DNA of 64,000 nucleotides from Allocoleopsis franciscana PCC 7113 (GCF_000317515.1 NC_019738.1:4614001-4678000), one strand, 5' to 3'. Positions 17,310 to 26,075 are shown, counted from the first letter of the stretch. Notes: generated by a model not told the origin, from the sequence alone. A program made the numbers and translations.

Positions 17310-19452
17310 AAGCCTTCAGTGCTATGCCCGCCTTTACCAGTGCTTCCCTCACCCGTGCGATCGCTATTTCTTGGGAGGCTGTCTCTTTAGAAAGAATCGC
17401 CACGGTGTTCTGTGCCAGATTCTTTTGCTCTTCTGTTTCCAGGGACTGTGAAGTATTAATAATGACCGGAATATCGTTAGTTTTACTGTCACTTTTGAGC
17501 AACGATAATACCTTGTCCCCGCTCATTTCTGGCAGGGAAAGATCGAGAATGATACAGTCAGGCTTTTCGATTTGAGCCAGATCAATACCCTCGCGCCCAT
17601 CGAAGGCCTCGCTAATATTCAGGTCAGTGTCACTTAACAGTTGCTTCAACACATATTGGGATGCTGGGTCATCGTCAATGAGCAAGAGCTTTTGTGGTGT
17701 ATTCCGCTTTATCAGCGTATTGATTTGGTTCAATAGTGACCATCTATCCACAGGCTTAACTAAGAATGCATTAGCGCCCAATGCCCTGACTTGCTTTTCG
17801 TTATCAATCACCGTGACAACAAGAATCGGAATTTCTTGGGTAGCTTGATTCCCTTTCAATTCCGCAATGAATCCCCAGGTGTGTTGCTCCTCCAGCAAAA
17901 TATCTAACATAATCGCGGTGGGAGTAAACAAAGTCAGTGCCTGTTCGGCTTCGTCCAGTGTCCGTGCGAGGAAAGGCTGATAAATGGAACCCTGGAAATA
18001 TTTCTCGTAAGTGAAAAGGGTTTCAGCATTGTCCTCAACCACCAGTATGGGTAAGCGTTGGGGGTCTAGCTTCCAGGAGACGGGCGGCAAAGGTGACTCT
18101 TGATTAGAACCCGAATAAACCAGTGGGATGGAAGCAAAAAAGGTAGAGCCAACTCCTATGGTACCGGTTACCCAGACATTTCCTCCTAATAACTCCGCGA
18201 GTTTACGTGACAGTGGTAGTCCCAGCCCTGTGCCTTTTACCTGCCGTTGTAGGGGAGAATCCACCTGGACAAATTCTTCAAAGATGCGCTCCGTATCTTC
18301 TGCTGCAATGCCAATGCCGGTGTCGGCGACGGAGAAGGTGATCGTATTGCCAACTCGTACAGCGGATACTCGCACCTCACCTGTGGGTGTGAATTTTAGA
18401 GCATTAGAAATAAAGTTTCTGAGAATCTGGGCAACTTTTCCCTCGTCGGTGTAAAGCGTTGGGATATCACGGGGTTCTTCAAACACCAAAGCAATGGAGG
18501 AGTTGTGGGCGAGTAGAGGGCGCAGCATTCCCCTCAGGGTTCCGAAGAGTTCGCTCACTTCAAAGTTGTCGGGTTGCACAACAATTTTTCCCGCCTCCAC
18601 TTTTGCCAAGTCTAAAAGGTCATTCACTAACTCTGAAAGCCCTTCAGCCGCTTTGCGGATAAACGTTACCTGCTTTTCTTGGTCTGGTGTTAATTCACCA
18701 TCCATCCGGTCTAACAACATCCGAGATAGAGAAATTACGGAGTTAAGCGGTGTACGAAACTCATGGCTCATGTTTGAGAGGAAACGGGTTTTGAGTTCGT
18801 TGGCACGCTTTAAGGAATCGGCTTTTTCATCTAACTCGGCGTACAATGCCACAACACCCCGATTGGTATCTTCGAGTTCACGGTTGAGCTGAGTTAACGC
18901 TTCCTCTCGCTTTTGCAGTTCTGCTAAAGCACGCAGAAGTTCTTGGTTTTGCTGCTGGATTTCTTCCAACGGATTACTCGGCGATCGCTGAACCAACTCA
19001 TCCGCTATCTGTGCCAAGCGAGGCCCATTCACCACCAGAGCACGCTTCGGTAAGGGTTTTCCCATCTGCACCGTGGTTCCGTGACTGGACGAAGATTCAA
19101 TCTCAAACCACTCCATGAGTCGTTTGGAGCCAATAATTCCTAACCCCATCCCAGTTGCCGATGTGTACCGTCCCTCTAGAATCGAGTTCAGATTGGCAAT
19201 GCCTGCTCCCTTGTCACAAATGCAGATTAGAAGGCTTTGAGGCGATTCACCTTCTACTCGAAACTCAACTCGTCCTCCCTGGGCATATTGAAAAGCATTA
19301 CGAGCGATTTCCGAAACAGCCGTAGCAATGCGCGTCTGATCTTGAGCGTCAAAACCCAATAGTTCAGCAATCAGGCGTGCCCGCTGACGGGTCATAACGA
19401 CATCTTGTTCAAAGCGTATTTCTATGGTAATAATCGTTGCACTGATTGCCAT
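17290..19452 (-). CDS. Hybrid histidine kinase with N-terminal RsbT/RsbW-like ATPase and two receivers
   Basis: Residues about 1-135 are a GHKL ATPase of the anti-sigma/RsbT kind: N-box TAVSEIARNAFQYA, DKGAGI, and ATGMGLGIIGSKRL. A coiled-coil (about 165-225) links it to a true histidine kinase: SNMSHEFRTPLNSVI, then NFISNALKF, DTGIGI and GTGLGLPLS. Two receivers follow, the first with LDILLEE and the second with the clear acceptor CIILDLSLPEMSG. Having an RsbT-like module in the same chain as a kinase is notable beside rsbR-S-T-X, and suggests that stressosome input is passed to phosphorelay. A short hairpin lies between this gene and rsbX. Confidence 0.92.
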   Translation of the reverse strand: MAISATIITIEIRFEQDVVMTRQRARLIAELLGFDAQDQTRIATAVSEIARNAFQYAQGGRVEFRVEGESPQSLLICICDKGAGIANLNSILEGRYTSATGMGLGIIGSKRLMEWFEIESSSSHGTTVQMGKPLPKRALVVNGPRLAQIADELVQRSPSNPLEEIQQQNQELLRALAELQKREEALTQLNRELEDTNRGVVALYAELDEKADSLKRANELKTRFLSNMSHEFRTPLNSVISLSRMLLDRMDGELTPDQEKQVTFIRKAAEGLSELVNDLLDLAKVEAGKIVVQPDNFEVSELFGTLRGMLRPLLAHNSSIALVFEEPRDIPTLYTDEGKVAQILRNFISNALKFTPTGEVRVSAVRVGNTITFSVADTGIGIAAEDTERIFEEFVQVDSPLQRQVKGTGLGLPLSRKLAELLGGNVWVTGTIGVGSTFFASIPLVYSGSNQESPLPPVSWKLDPQRLPILVVEDNAETLFTYEKYFQGSIYQPFLARTLDEAEQALTLFTPTAIMLDILLEEQHTWGFIAELKGNQATQEIPILVVTVIDNEKQVRALGANAFLVKPVDRWSLLNQINTLIKRNTPQKLLLIDDDPASQYVLKQLLSDTDLNISEAFDGREGIDLAQIEKPDCIILDLSLPEMSGDKVLSLLKSDSKTNDIPVIINTSQSLETEEQKNLAQNTVAILSKETASQEIAIARVREALVKAGIALKACERGYV

Positions 19453-19484
19453 TTTAGGTTTTGGATTTTAAATTTTGGATTTTA

Positions 19485-19504
19485 GATGGGGAATTTGCCC
19501 CATC
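19485..19504 (-). other. Intercistronic hairpin in the rsb operon
   Basis: GATGGGG and CCCCATC form a perfect 7-bp stem with a 6-base loop in the 63-bp gap between the phosphatase and kinase genes. It may set relative transcript levels; this is inference. Confidence 0.4.
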
Positions 19505-19515
19505 TCCCCATCCCC

Positions 19516-20523
19516 CTATTTCCCCTCGCGAACAACCAAAACGGTTACATCATCACGACCTCGGTTGAAATCTCGGTACAAAACTCCCGCGATCAGGCTG
19601 GGATGTTTGGCAACTAAGCCAGGATAACGGTCTAAGCGCCACTGGGTACCCAATCCATCAGAGTGCATGACCAAAAGTCCGCCTTTAGGCCACTGATAGA
19701 CAAACTCCTGAATCTTGCGGACTTCATGACCAACCGTACCGTTATAGGAAACCATGCTATAGCTTTTTTCCGCCGCAAAAATCGTGCCAGAAATGTTTCC
19801 CACCCCAGCAAAACGCACGGTAAGCTGTTCAAAATCAACTTCTGCGATCGCTAAAGCCGCACCGCGCGTACTCCGCAATGCCGCGTGTGCCGCCTCAACA
19901 ATTTCTTTGGGACTTTTGCCCGAATGCGCTTGAAATATTCTCACTGCTTCACGGGATGCCTGGGCGGCTTGTGGGCCGTGACCCAAACCATCGGCGACTA
20001 GCAGCAAGGTGCGACCGCAATTTTGGGCGGTTGCCCAAGCATCTCCCGAAATCTCCTCACCGATTTTGGGCAAGCACACTACGCCCTTGTCTAAATCATT
20101 CTCTAGGGGTTGTACGGATGGGGAGTTTGCCCAGAGTTGAGCTAAACAGGCACTTCCCAGCTTGGGAACTGAATAAATATCAAAAAAAGCTGACAGACGA
20201 CTCATGGCTCCCAAACCCGTTCCCGAAGTTCCGGCGGTAGAAAAGCCATCTTGTAAACACTGGCTGATATTGCTGATTCCTGGCCCTTTGTCTAAGGCTA
20301 AGATTTCAATTCCCTCAATCTCGTTCCGGGTCAACGGTTGTAGCACTAATTCGCCATCTTTTGCGTGGCGAATCAGGTTATTAGCGGCTTCGGTCACCAC
20401 AATCCCGACTTTTCCTCGCTCCGTCTCGTTGAATCCCAAACGACTCGCCAGGGCTAGTGCAATCCGTCGCGCTTCACCCGCCTGACTAGACTCTACAATC
20501 GGTAAGGCAACAGCTTCTATCAT
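19516..20523 (-). CDS. RsbT-like ATPase fused to SpoIIE/RsbX-type phosphatase
   Basis: Residues about 1-135 form a GHKL ATPase domain (VVTEAANNLIRHA, DKGPGISNI, GTSGTGLGAMSRL). Residues about 140-335 form a PP2C-like SpoIIE phosphatase with the metal-binding GEEISGDAWA, LLVADGLGHGP, SDGLG and RDDVTVLVV. RsbX-type phosphatases reset phosphorylated RsbR and RsbS in the stressosome. The gene starts 8 bases after the rsbT stop, so it belongs to the same operon. Fusion to its own ATPase domain differs from the single-domain RsbX of Bacillus and may let it both phosphorylate and dephosphorylate STAS partners; that last point is inference. Confidence 0.9.
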   Translation of the reverse strand: MIEAVALPIVESSQAGEARRIALALASRLGFNETERGKVGIVVTEAANNLIRHAKDGELVLQPLTRNEIEGIEILALDKGPGISNISQCLQDGFSTAGTSGTGLGAMSRLSAFFDIYSVPKLGSACLAQLWANSPSVQPLENDLDKGVVCLPKIGEEISGDAWATAQNCGRTLLLVADGLGHGPQAAQASREAVRIFQAHSGKSPKEIVEAAHAALRSTRGAALAIAEVDFEQLTVRFAGVGNISGTIFAAEKSYSMVSYNGTVGHEVRKIQEFVYQWPKGGLLVMHSDGLGTQWRLDRYPGLVAKHPSLIAGVLYRDFNRGRDDVTVLVVREGK

Positions 20524-20531
20524 GATTTAAG

Positions 20532-20912
20532 TTATTTCCACTTGGTAATAGTGACGCAGGTGCCTTTTCCGACCTCGGAAACAATATTGAATTCGTTGAC
20601 CAGTCGTTTTGTACCGCTTAGCCCTAGACCGAGTCCGTTGCCAGTGGTGAAGCCGTCTTTTAGAGCCAAATCAATATCTGAAATCCCTGGCCCGTTGTCT
20701 TCAAAAGTCAGTCGCAAGCCTCGACGGATTCCTTCCTGTAGAGCTTCCAGCTTGACTGTACCGCCACCGCCATAATCCAGAGTGTTGCGTGCCAACTCAC
20801 TGGCTGCCGTGACAATCTTGGTCTGGTCTACCAAACTAAAACGTAGTTCCACAGCCCACTGACGCACGGATTGTCGGACTAAGACAACGTCGGCGGAGGA
20901 CTGGATGCTCAT
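20532..20912 (-). CDS. rsbT: RsbT-like serine/threonine kinase of the stressosome
   Basis: A GHKL-fold switch kinase: N-box VTAASELARNTLDYGGGG, G1 FEDNGPGISDI and G2 TGNGLGLGLSGTKRL. RsbT phosphorylates RsbS and RsbR upon stress and is then released to a downstream partner. ATG at 20912 (MSIQSSADVVLVRQ) is preferred because it lies four bases past the rsbS stop with GAGG upstream and gives the usual ~125-residue length; an in-frame start at 20999 or 20936 would overlap rsbS. It sits in the order rsbR-rsbS-rsbT-rsbX. The Bacillus output RsbU/SigB is absent here. Confidence 0.92.
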   Translation of the reverse strand: MSIQSSADVVLVRQSVRQWAVELRFSLVDQTKIVTAASELARNTLDYGGGGTVKLEALQEGIRRGLRLTFEDNGPGISDIDLALKDGFTTGNGLGLGLSGTKRLVNEFNIVSEVGKGTCVTITKWK

Positions 20913-20916
20913 CGTT

Positions 20917-21312
20917 TCAGACCTCACTATGTCCATCCGCGTTCTCTCTAGCAGAAGCTGCCAACGAGGCACGCAGGCGAGCCATTCCTTTTTCAACATT
21001 TAAGGCGGTGCGAATACCAGTGAGGGACAGTCCCAACTCGACCAAGGTGATAGCAACGGCTGGCTGCATTCCCACCACAACGGTTTCGGCATCCAGTACC
21101 CTCGACATTTTGGCAATGTTCCCTAGTATCCGCCCGATAAAGGAATCCACTATTTCCAAGGCGGAGATATCAATCAGCACACCACGAGCACTGATTTGGA
21201 CAATCCGGTTCGTTAGGTCGTCCTGCAAGGTCATGGCTAGGCGGTCATGCATATCGACTTGGATCGTCACTAGCAGGAATTCACCCATTTGCAGGATGGG
21301 GATACGTTCCAT
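20917..21312 (-). CDS. rsbS: RsbS-like STAS antagonist
   Basis: A single STAS domain of 131 residues: MERIPILQMGEFLLVTIQVD at the start, then GVLIDISALEIVDSFIGR, where the Ser in VDS is the predicted RsbT phosphorylation site, and TVVVGMQPAVAITLVELG. In stressosomes RsbS with RsbR forms the shell that holds RsbT until phosphorylated. The gene lies 16 bases after rsbR and just before rsbT. The C-terminal ~15 residues (SAARENADGHSEV-like) are variable tail. Confidence 0.93.
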   Translation of the reverse strand: MERIPILQMGEFLLVTIQVDMHDRLAMTLQDDLTNRIVQISARGVLIDISALEIVDSFIGRILGNIAKMSRVLDAETVVVGMQPAVAITLVELGLSLTGIRTALNVEKGMARLRASLAASARENADGHSEV

Positions 21313-21328
21313 ACAAAATCTCCTGGCT

Positions 21329-22198
21329 CTATACCATACCGCGATTGGTGCGACTAATCGACGCCCCAGTTCGCTTGAGAGCTAGCGCAAAGGCATCTGC
21401 CAGCGACGCTTTCGTCACCATATCAGCCAAATCGACGCCCAGATATACAATGGTTTGGGCAATCTGAGGACGAATCCCACTGAGGATGCAATCCGCGCCC
21501 ATCAGACGAGCGGCGGTGACTGTCTTCAGTAAGTGCTGAGCCGTCAGAGTATCGACGGTTGGCACACCTGTAATGTCAATAATCGCCACTTCCGAACCCG
21601 TCTCAACAATTTTCTGTAACAGAGACTCCATCACCACTTGAGTTCGGGCACTATCCAAGGTGCCAATAATCGGTAGGGCTAAAATGCCGTCCCATAGTTT
21701 TACCACTGGCGTTGACAGCTCCATCAGCTCCTCTTGCTGGCGCATAATCACTTCTTCGCGAGTTTTTTGATAGATCTCAGTCGTCCAGAGTCCCAGCTCG
21801 TCGAGCAAGTTACTGGCTAGCACAATTTCCTCAATCAGGCTAACAGCATCCTGCGCGAGTTCGGCTCGCAGACGGGTGAACAGAGGTTGCTTAAATGAGA
21901 AAACAAAGGTTGCTGTTTCCGTAGGCGTAAAGCCTTTTTGGGAGCGAGTCCGGGAAACACTCGCCAACATTTCTCGCACCCCCTTCCACTCTGGTGCGTG
22001 AGTATCACTCAAGTCACCCTGCTGTACAGCATTTTTGAACAGATCTAGGAACTCTCTGCACTCCTCTCGCAACTCCGTCTCTTTGTGCAAACCTTGGCGG
22101 GTACCATCGGTTATTTGCTGTTGCAGCCAATCCTCCAATAGTTGGACTTGATAATTTTTAAGAATCTCTGGAATTTTACTTTTGCCGCTCAAGCTCAT
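21329..22198 (-). CDS. rsbR: RsbR-like stressosome sensor (RsbRD-N + STAS)
   Basis: Residues about 1-155 are a helical N-terminal sensor domain of the RsbRD type (LLEDWLQQQITDG and ATFVFSFKQPLFTRLRAEL), not a globin as in Bacillus RsbRA. Residues about 165-280 are the STAS domain with TPVVKLWDGILALPIIGTLD, IIDITGVPTVDTLTAQHL (phosphorylatable Thr positions retained) and ILSGIRPQIAQTIVYLG. It builds the stressosome core with RsbS. It is the first gene of a six-gene operon. The nature of the signal sensed is unknown. Confidence 0.93.
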   Translation of the reverse strand: MSLSGKSKIPEILKNYQVQLLEDWLQQQITDGTRQGLHKETELREECREFLDLFKNAVQQGDLSDTHAPEWKGVREMLASVSRTRSQKGFTPTETATFVFSFKQPLFTRLRAELAQDAVSLIEEIVLASNLLDELGLWTTEIYQKTREEVIMRQQEELMELSTPVVKLWDGILALPIIGTLDSARTQVVMESLLQKIVETGSEVAIIDITGVPTVDTLTAQHLLKTVTAARLMGADCILSGIRPQIAQTIVYLGVDLADMVTKASLADAFALALKRTGASISRTNRGMV

Positions 22199-22399
22199 CT
22201 AACGGCTCCTTCGCTTAGCCGGAATTTTAGGGAGTCATTGTACAGGTCAATCATTAACTAGGCTTTTTGGTTCACTAGCTCGAATGGTGGCGCTGAACAC
22301 TGAAGTGTCTGGTAATTTCTTGAGTGCACTTAAAGCTGCTCAAGAGGATAATGTTGCCGATGACTGGAGGTAGTCCCTTAAAGGCTGATTGACTTACTT

Positions 22400-22405
22400 A
22401 TTATA
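22400..22405 (-). promoter_or_regulatory. rsbR: Consensus -10 box upstream of the rsb operon
   Basis: TATAAT reads on the minus strand about 200 bases ahead of rsbR. No good -35 element is seen at 17 bp, as is common in cyanobacterial promoters. The inferred transcript would have a leader of about 190 bases. Confidence 0.35.
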
Positions 22406-22462
22406 GGGACAAAGTGAGACAAAATTTACTAACTTCGTTATGATAAAATTTTTGTACTAATT

Positions 22463-22497
22463 TTTGAGGCTTTTAAACATTTGAGGCTTTTAAAGCC
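22463..22497. repeat. Tandem 15-bp direct repeat with nested palindrome
   Basis: TTTGAGGCTTTTAAA occurs at 22463-22477 and 22480-22494; the second copy runs into AGGCTTTTAAAGCCT, a palindrome. It lies upstream of the rsb promoter box. The rest of 22199-22670 shows no gene. Confidence 0.5.
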
Positions 22498-22670
22498 TAC
22501 CATTAGGATGTATTGAAAAATAAACAATTTTTTTAACGCTTTAATAAACGCCCATGCGGCTTCAATTTAGAAGTGCATTTAGCGATAAATTGATATTCAT
22601 TAATTTTCATGTTTTTAACGGCAGATGCAGGTACGCCGTTACTAATCAGCTTAATCTTCAGTTAAAGCGA

Positions 22671-22877
22671 TCACAAGGCATTGATAATCAGAGGATCTTG
22701 AGGAGTTGCGGTAGGCTTAATCGTTATCCACTGACCCGTTTGGGGGTCTCGATAAAGGGGTGCTTCAGCCAGGGTTTCCTCAACGGGTTCAGGTGAGTGG
22801 ATCGTCAGCCATCGACCCGTTTGAGGGTCTCGATAGGTGGTGAAGGGTTGTTGTCGGGGTTGCTTCCAAAGTGCCAT
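22671..22877 (-). CDS. Small protein with duplicated YRDPQTGxW motif
   Basis: ATG at 22877 follows a strong GGAG eight bases upstream and opens a 68-residue frame. Two copies of a 12-residue unit, YRDPQTGRWLTI and YRDPQTGQWITI, are separated by a Pro/Glu-rich spacer (HSPEPVEETLAEAP). The pattern (aromatic, DPQTG turn, Trp) looks like a small beta-hairpin or WW-like binding unit, but I know no named family. The stop comes soon after. It stands alone between the rsb operon and the acylase gene, on the rsb strand. The frame extends upstream to 22937 without ribosome-site support. Confidence 0.65.
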   Translation of the reverse strand: MALWKQPRQQPFTTYRDPQTGRWLTIHSPEPVEETLAEAPLYRDPQTGQWITIKPTATPQDPLIINAL

Positions 22878-23128
22878 AAAATTATCTCCATCGATCAGAA
22901 TGGCTTGTCCTGATAAAAATATATTAGTCTGCCCCAAAATAGAGTTTCGTGATTGGTAGCTCTATAATTTGGTGAAGAAAGTCACTGAAAACAGCGACCG
23001 CTGACAATCAAAAGTAGGATGTAAATTACAATTCAAGAGTGATAATTTGGCAGATTAGTGGTGATTGCGATCGCAGGACAATTGGAAATCTGTCACACCG
23101 ATAAGTTTGATACTGAAGTTGTTAAACA

Positions 23129-25213
23129 GTGATTAGACAACGCTTATTATGGATTTTTTCCTTACTGTTTTGCCTAGTTCTAGTTTTAGTTGTGAGTATT
23201 CGTAATCCAGCAGCGGGTTCAGACCGCACAGAAATTCTCTGGGATACTTGGGGTATCCCCCATATCTATGGAAAAAGCGATGGGGAACTCTTTCACGCCT
23301 TCGGCTGGGCGCAAATGCACAGTCATGGTGACTTGATTATGCGCTTGTACGCTCAAGCAAGAGGACGGGCGGCTGAGTATTTAGGTGAAAGTTACCTGGA
23401 TTCGGATAAATATGTCAGAACCATGGGCATTCCGGAACGAGCCAAGGAATGGTATCAGGAACAGAACCCAGCTATGCGCGGCGACCTGGATGCGTTTGCG
23501 GCGGGAATGAATGCTTATGCCCAAGAACATCCCGACCAAATTAACAATGAACTCAAGTCGGTGTTACCTGTCGATGGGGTGGATGTGCTGGCTCATGTGC
23601 AACGGGTGATTCATTTTAACTTTATGATTAACCCGCAAAGTGTGGAGGCACTCCGTTCTCGTCCCAGTGTGGCTGGTTCCAATGCTTGGGCGATCGCACC
23701 TTCTAAATCAGCGAGTGGTAACGCCATGCTACTGGCTAACCCCCACTTACCTTGGTCAGACTTTTATCTGTGGTATGAAGCGCAGCTTACTGCCCCCGGA
23801 ATGGATGCTTACGGGGTGACTTTGGTGGGAATGCCAATCCTGGCGATCGCGTTTAATGAGTCTCTGGGTTGGACGGTGACGGTGAACACCCATGATGGCT
23901 GGGATGCTTACGAACTGACACTAGCCGATCAGGGTTATCGTTGGGATGGCAAGGTTCGCCCGTTTGAAACCGAAACCCAAACCCTGAAAGTCAAACAAGC
24001 AAACGGTACACTACGGGAAGAACCCTTCGTTGTGACGCGATCGCTTCACGGCCCCATTGTCGCCCAACAAAATGGTAAAGCCATTGCCGTGCGCGTAGTT
24101 GGATTAGACCAGCCGAATATGATGGAACAATTGTGGGGCATGGCACGGGCAAACCAGTTGAGCGAATTTGAGGCGGCATTAAAGCCTTTGCAGTTGCCGA
24201 TGTTCAACATCCTCTATGCCGACCATCAGGGTCATATTTTATATGTATTCAACGGTCAGGTGCCCATACACCCAAAAGGAAATTGGAACGACTGGCAGGA
24301 TGTTGTACCCGCAGATACCACAGCGACGCTGTGGACGAAAACCCACCCCTATCAAGACTTACCGCGTGTCCTCGACCCTCCTTCCGGCTGGTTACAGAAT
24401 GCCAACGATCCCCCCTGGACAGTCACCTTTCCCGCAGCACTCAATGCCAACGATTATCCCTCCGATATGGCACCCCGTTTCATGCATTGGCGGGCGCAGC
24501 GTTCAGCCAAGCTGCTGATGGAGAAAGAAAAAATCAGCTTTGAGCAGATGATTGCGGATAAGTTCTCCTCCCGCATGGAATTAGCGGATCGAGTTCTGGA
24601 TGACTTAATTCGGGCGGCACGTCAGTCGGGTAGCGAATTAGCGAATCAGGCGGCTGATGTCTTGCAAGCTTGGGATCGCAACGCGGATGCAGAGAGTCGG
24701 GGTGCTGCACTCTTCGCCGCTTGGGCACGAACCATGCCTGCTCAAAACCGATACGCCAATCCCTGGAATGAAAATTCTCCTCTCACCACACCGAACGGTT
24801 TGGCTGACCCTGAAGGTGCAGTAAAGGTGCTGGAGACCGCCGCCACCACGGTAAAATTACTCTACGGAGCGTTGGATGTGCCATGGGGTCAGGTGGCTCG
24901 GCTACGGTATGGCAAGGTGGATTTACCGGCGAGTGGTGGCCCAGGTATGTTTGGCATTTTCCGGGTGATCGACGTGATGCCTTCTTCAGCGGATGGACGC
25001 TTCCAATCCTTTGCGGGTGATACTTATATTGCCGCCATTGAGTTTGCTAATCCCATCCGGGCAAAAGTTCTGAACACCTACGGGAATTCGACTCAGCCTA
25101 GTTCACCACATGTTGGCGATCAACTGGCTTTGTATGCCCGTAATGAAATGCGACCCGTTTGGCGTACCCGCAAGGAAATAGAGGAGAACTTAGAATCGCG
25201 CCAAGTTTTTTAG
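23129..25213 (+). CDS. Penicillin acylase-family Ntn-hydrolase, exported
   Basis: This family hydrolyses amide bonds of beta-lactams, acyl-homoserine lactones or related acyl amides after autocatalytic cleavage. Residues 1-30 are a signal peptide/anchor (LLWIFSLLFCLVLVLVVSI), so it acts outside the cytoplasmic membrane. The alpha-part opens with ILWDTWGIPHIYG and FGWAQMHSHGDLIMRLY; the nucleophile Ser is in GSNAWAI near residue 184, preceded by a short spacer, and LLANPHLPW follows. The Asn of the oxyanion hole is probably in the NDPPW segment. At 694 residues it is a little shorter than PvdQ-type acylases. The start is GTG (23129). The substrate is unknown; quorum-signal or siderophore-type acyl removal are possibilities. 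Confidence 0.9.
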   Translation: MIRQRLLWIFSLLFCLVLVLVVSIRNPAAGSDRTEILWDTWGIPHIYGKSDGELFHAFGWAQMHSHGDLIMRLYAQARGRAAEYLGESYLDSDKYVRTMGIPERAKEWYQEQNPAMRGDLDAFAAGMNAYAQEHPDQINNELKSVLPVDGVDVLAHVQRVIHFNFMINPQSVEALRSRPSVAGSNAWAIAPSKSASGNAMLLANPHLPWSDFYLWYEAQLTAPGMDAYGVTLVGMPILAIAFNESLGWTVTVNTHDGWDAYELTLADQGYRWDGKVRPFETETQTLKVKQANGTLREEPFVVTRSLHGPIVAQQNGKAIAVRVVGLDQPNMMEQLWGMARANQLSEFEAALKPLQLPMFNILYADHQGHILYVFNGQVPIHPKGNWNDWQDVVPADTTATLWTKTHPYQDLPRVLDPPSGWLQNANDPPWTVTFPAALNANDYPSDMAPRFMHWRAQRSAKLLMEKEKISFEQMIADKFSSRMELADRVLDDLIRAARQSGSELANQAADVLQAWDRNADAESRGAALFAAWARTMPAQNRYANPWNENSPLTTPNGLADPEGAVKVLETAATTVKLLYGALDVPWGQVARLRYGKVDLPASGGPGMFGIFRVIDVMPSSADGRFQSFAGDTYIAAIEFANPIRAKVLNTYGNSTQPSSPHVGDQLALYARNEMRPVWRTRKEIEENLESRQVF

Positions 25214-25227
25214 TCCGTCCTCGTAGG

Positions 25228-25345
25228 AGGTGCGGCGGTGGGCTTGGTTGGCTCACATCGTGCACCATTCTCAAGTTTGCCTCCACACCCGCCAAGAAAT
25301 TAATTTCTTGGCTTATAGCTCAAGTTCATTGAAATGGACTGAAAC
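25228..25345 (+). repeat. Covarying two-hairpin intergenic repeat, copy 1
   Basis: Left part resembles GTGGG...CTCACAT...ATTCTCA...CACCCGCC, followed by the perfect 20-nt palindrome CCAAGAAATTAATTTCTTGG (25292-25311), an 11-base linker and an imperfect hairpin AGTTCATTGAAATGGACT (25323-25340). The same layout with different but still self-complementary stems occurs twice at 49731-49953. Downstream (25369-25410) is a GGAGAACGCTGCGCGAA-type repeat also seen near 62500. No gene in 25214-25619. Confidence 0.7.
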
Positions 25346-25619
25346 TCAAATCCTGTCGTATGAAGCGGAGAACGCTGCGCGAATTGCCTTCTGCCTGCTG
25401 CCTTTCAAGACAGATCTGAGTGTATTCACTTTTTTCCCTCCCTCAAAACCTGGCAGGGATCTACCTACATCTGAAAATTTTGGGTAAGCAACCACTGAAG
25501 AATTAGCGGGATTATTGCCTTGAACCAGAAAGAATTAATACAGCCGCCGAAATCATTAACCTGTGCCGCAGAAAATCAGGGATTTAGGTGTGATTTAATT
25601 CTATTAGGAGAGACAAATC

Positions 25620-25838
25620 ATGACGATTAATTTTAACCCCAATCTTCTTCCTAACGATGCTCCCAGTGATGAACTGATTGCTGAAAAATTAGGAGCCTTA
25701 TTGCTGGGCGATCCCGACGCATTTCAGGAGGAAGTCGAGCTGTCAATCAGTAGAGGATGGGATGCAGCGACGTTTAACTTGATTTTTGATGATGATGAGG
25801 AAGATGAGGGAGATGAAGTAGAAGTGGAAGCTGCATGA
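25620..25838 (+). CDS. Small acidic protein, unknown
   Basis: A 72-residue frame with AGGAGAGA nine bases before the ATG. The middle (DELIAEKLGALLLGDPDAFQ) is predicted helical; the end is a run of Asp and Glu (DDDEEDEGDEVEVEAA). No family recognised. The acidic tail suggests binding to a basic partner or calcium, or DNA mimicry; none is proven. The next frame on the same strand, 135 bp on, is an equally tiny, very basic protein. A leader/core-like layout could also suggest a peptide precursor, but no modification enzyme is near. Confidence 0.65.
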   Translation: MTINFNPNLLPNDAPSDELIAEKLGALLLGDPDAFQEEVELSISRGWDAATFNLIFDDDEEDEGDEVEVEAA

Positions 25839-25973
25839 TTCTACCCCTAGAGAGTGGCTTGTTTTCAGTGAAAGCATTATCTTTCGGGATAATGGGTTGA
25901 TACTGAGGGTAGATACAATCCCCATCTGCCTAAACGGTGGGGGAGTAGAAGTCGTCTCTATTGGAGAATCGTT

Positions 25974-26075
25974 ATGTCAAAAGAGCAAAAGAGCAAGAAA
26001 GAATCTAAAAAGCCTAAAAAGGAATCTGATGGGAGTAAGAAACAAAAGAAAGACCCCAAAAGATATGATGGCTAG
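25974..26075 (+). CDS. 33-residue Lys-rich protein
   Basis: ATG at 25974 with GGAG seven bases upstream opens a 33-codon frame starting MSKEQKSKKESKKPKKES and ending KKDPKRYDG. Nearly half of the residues are lysine. Tiny Lys-rich proteins ending in a similar aromatic/Asp/Gly tail are, to my memory, conserved among cyanobacteria, but without known function. Nucleic-acid or polyphosphate binding is possible. It is below usual annotation size limits. It follows the acidic 72-residue protein on the same strand. Confidence 0.6.
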   Translation: MSKEQKSKKESKKPKKESDGSKKQKKDPKRYDG

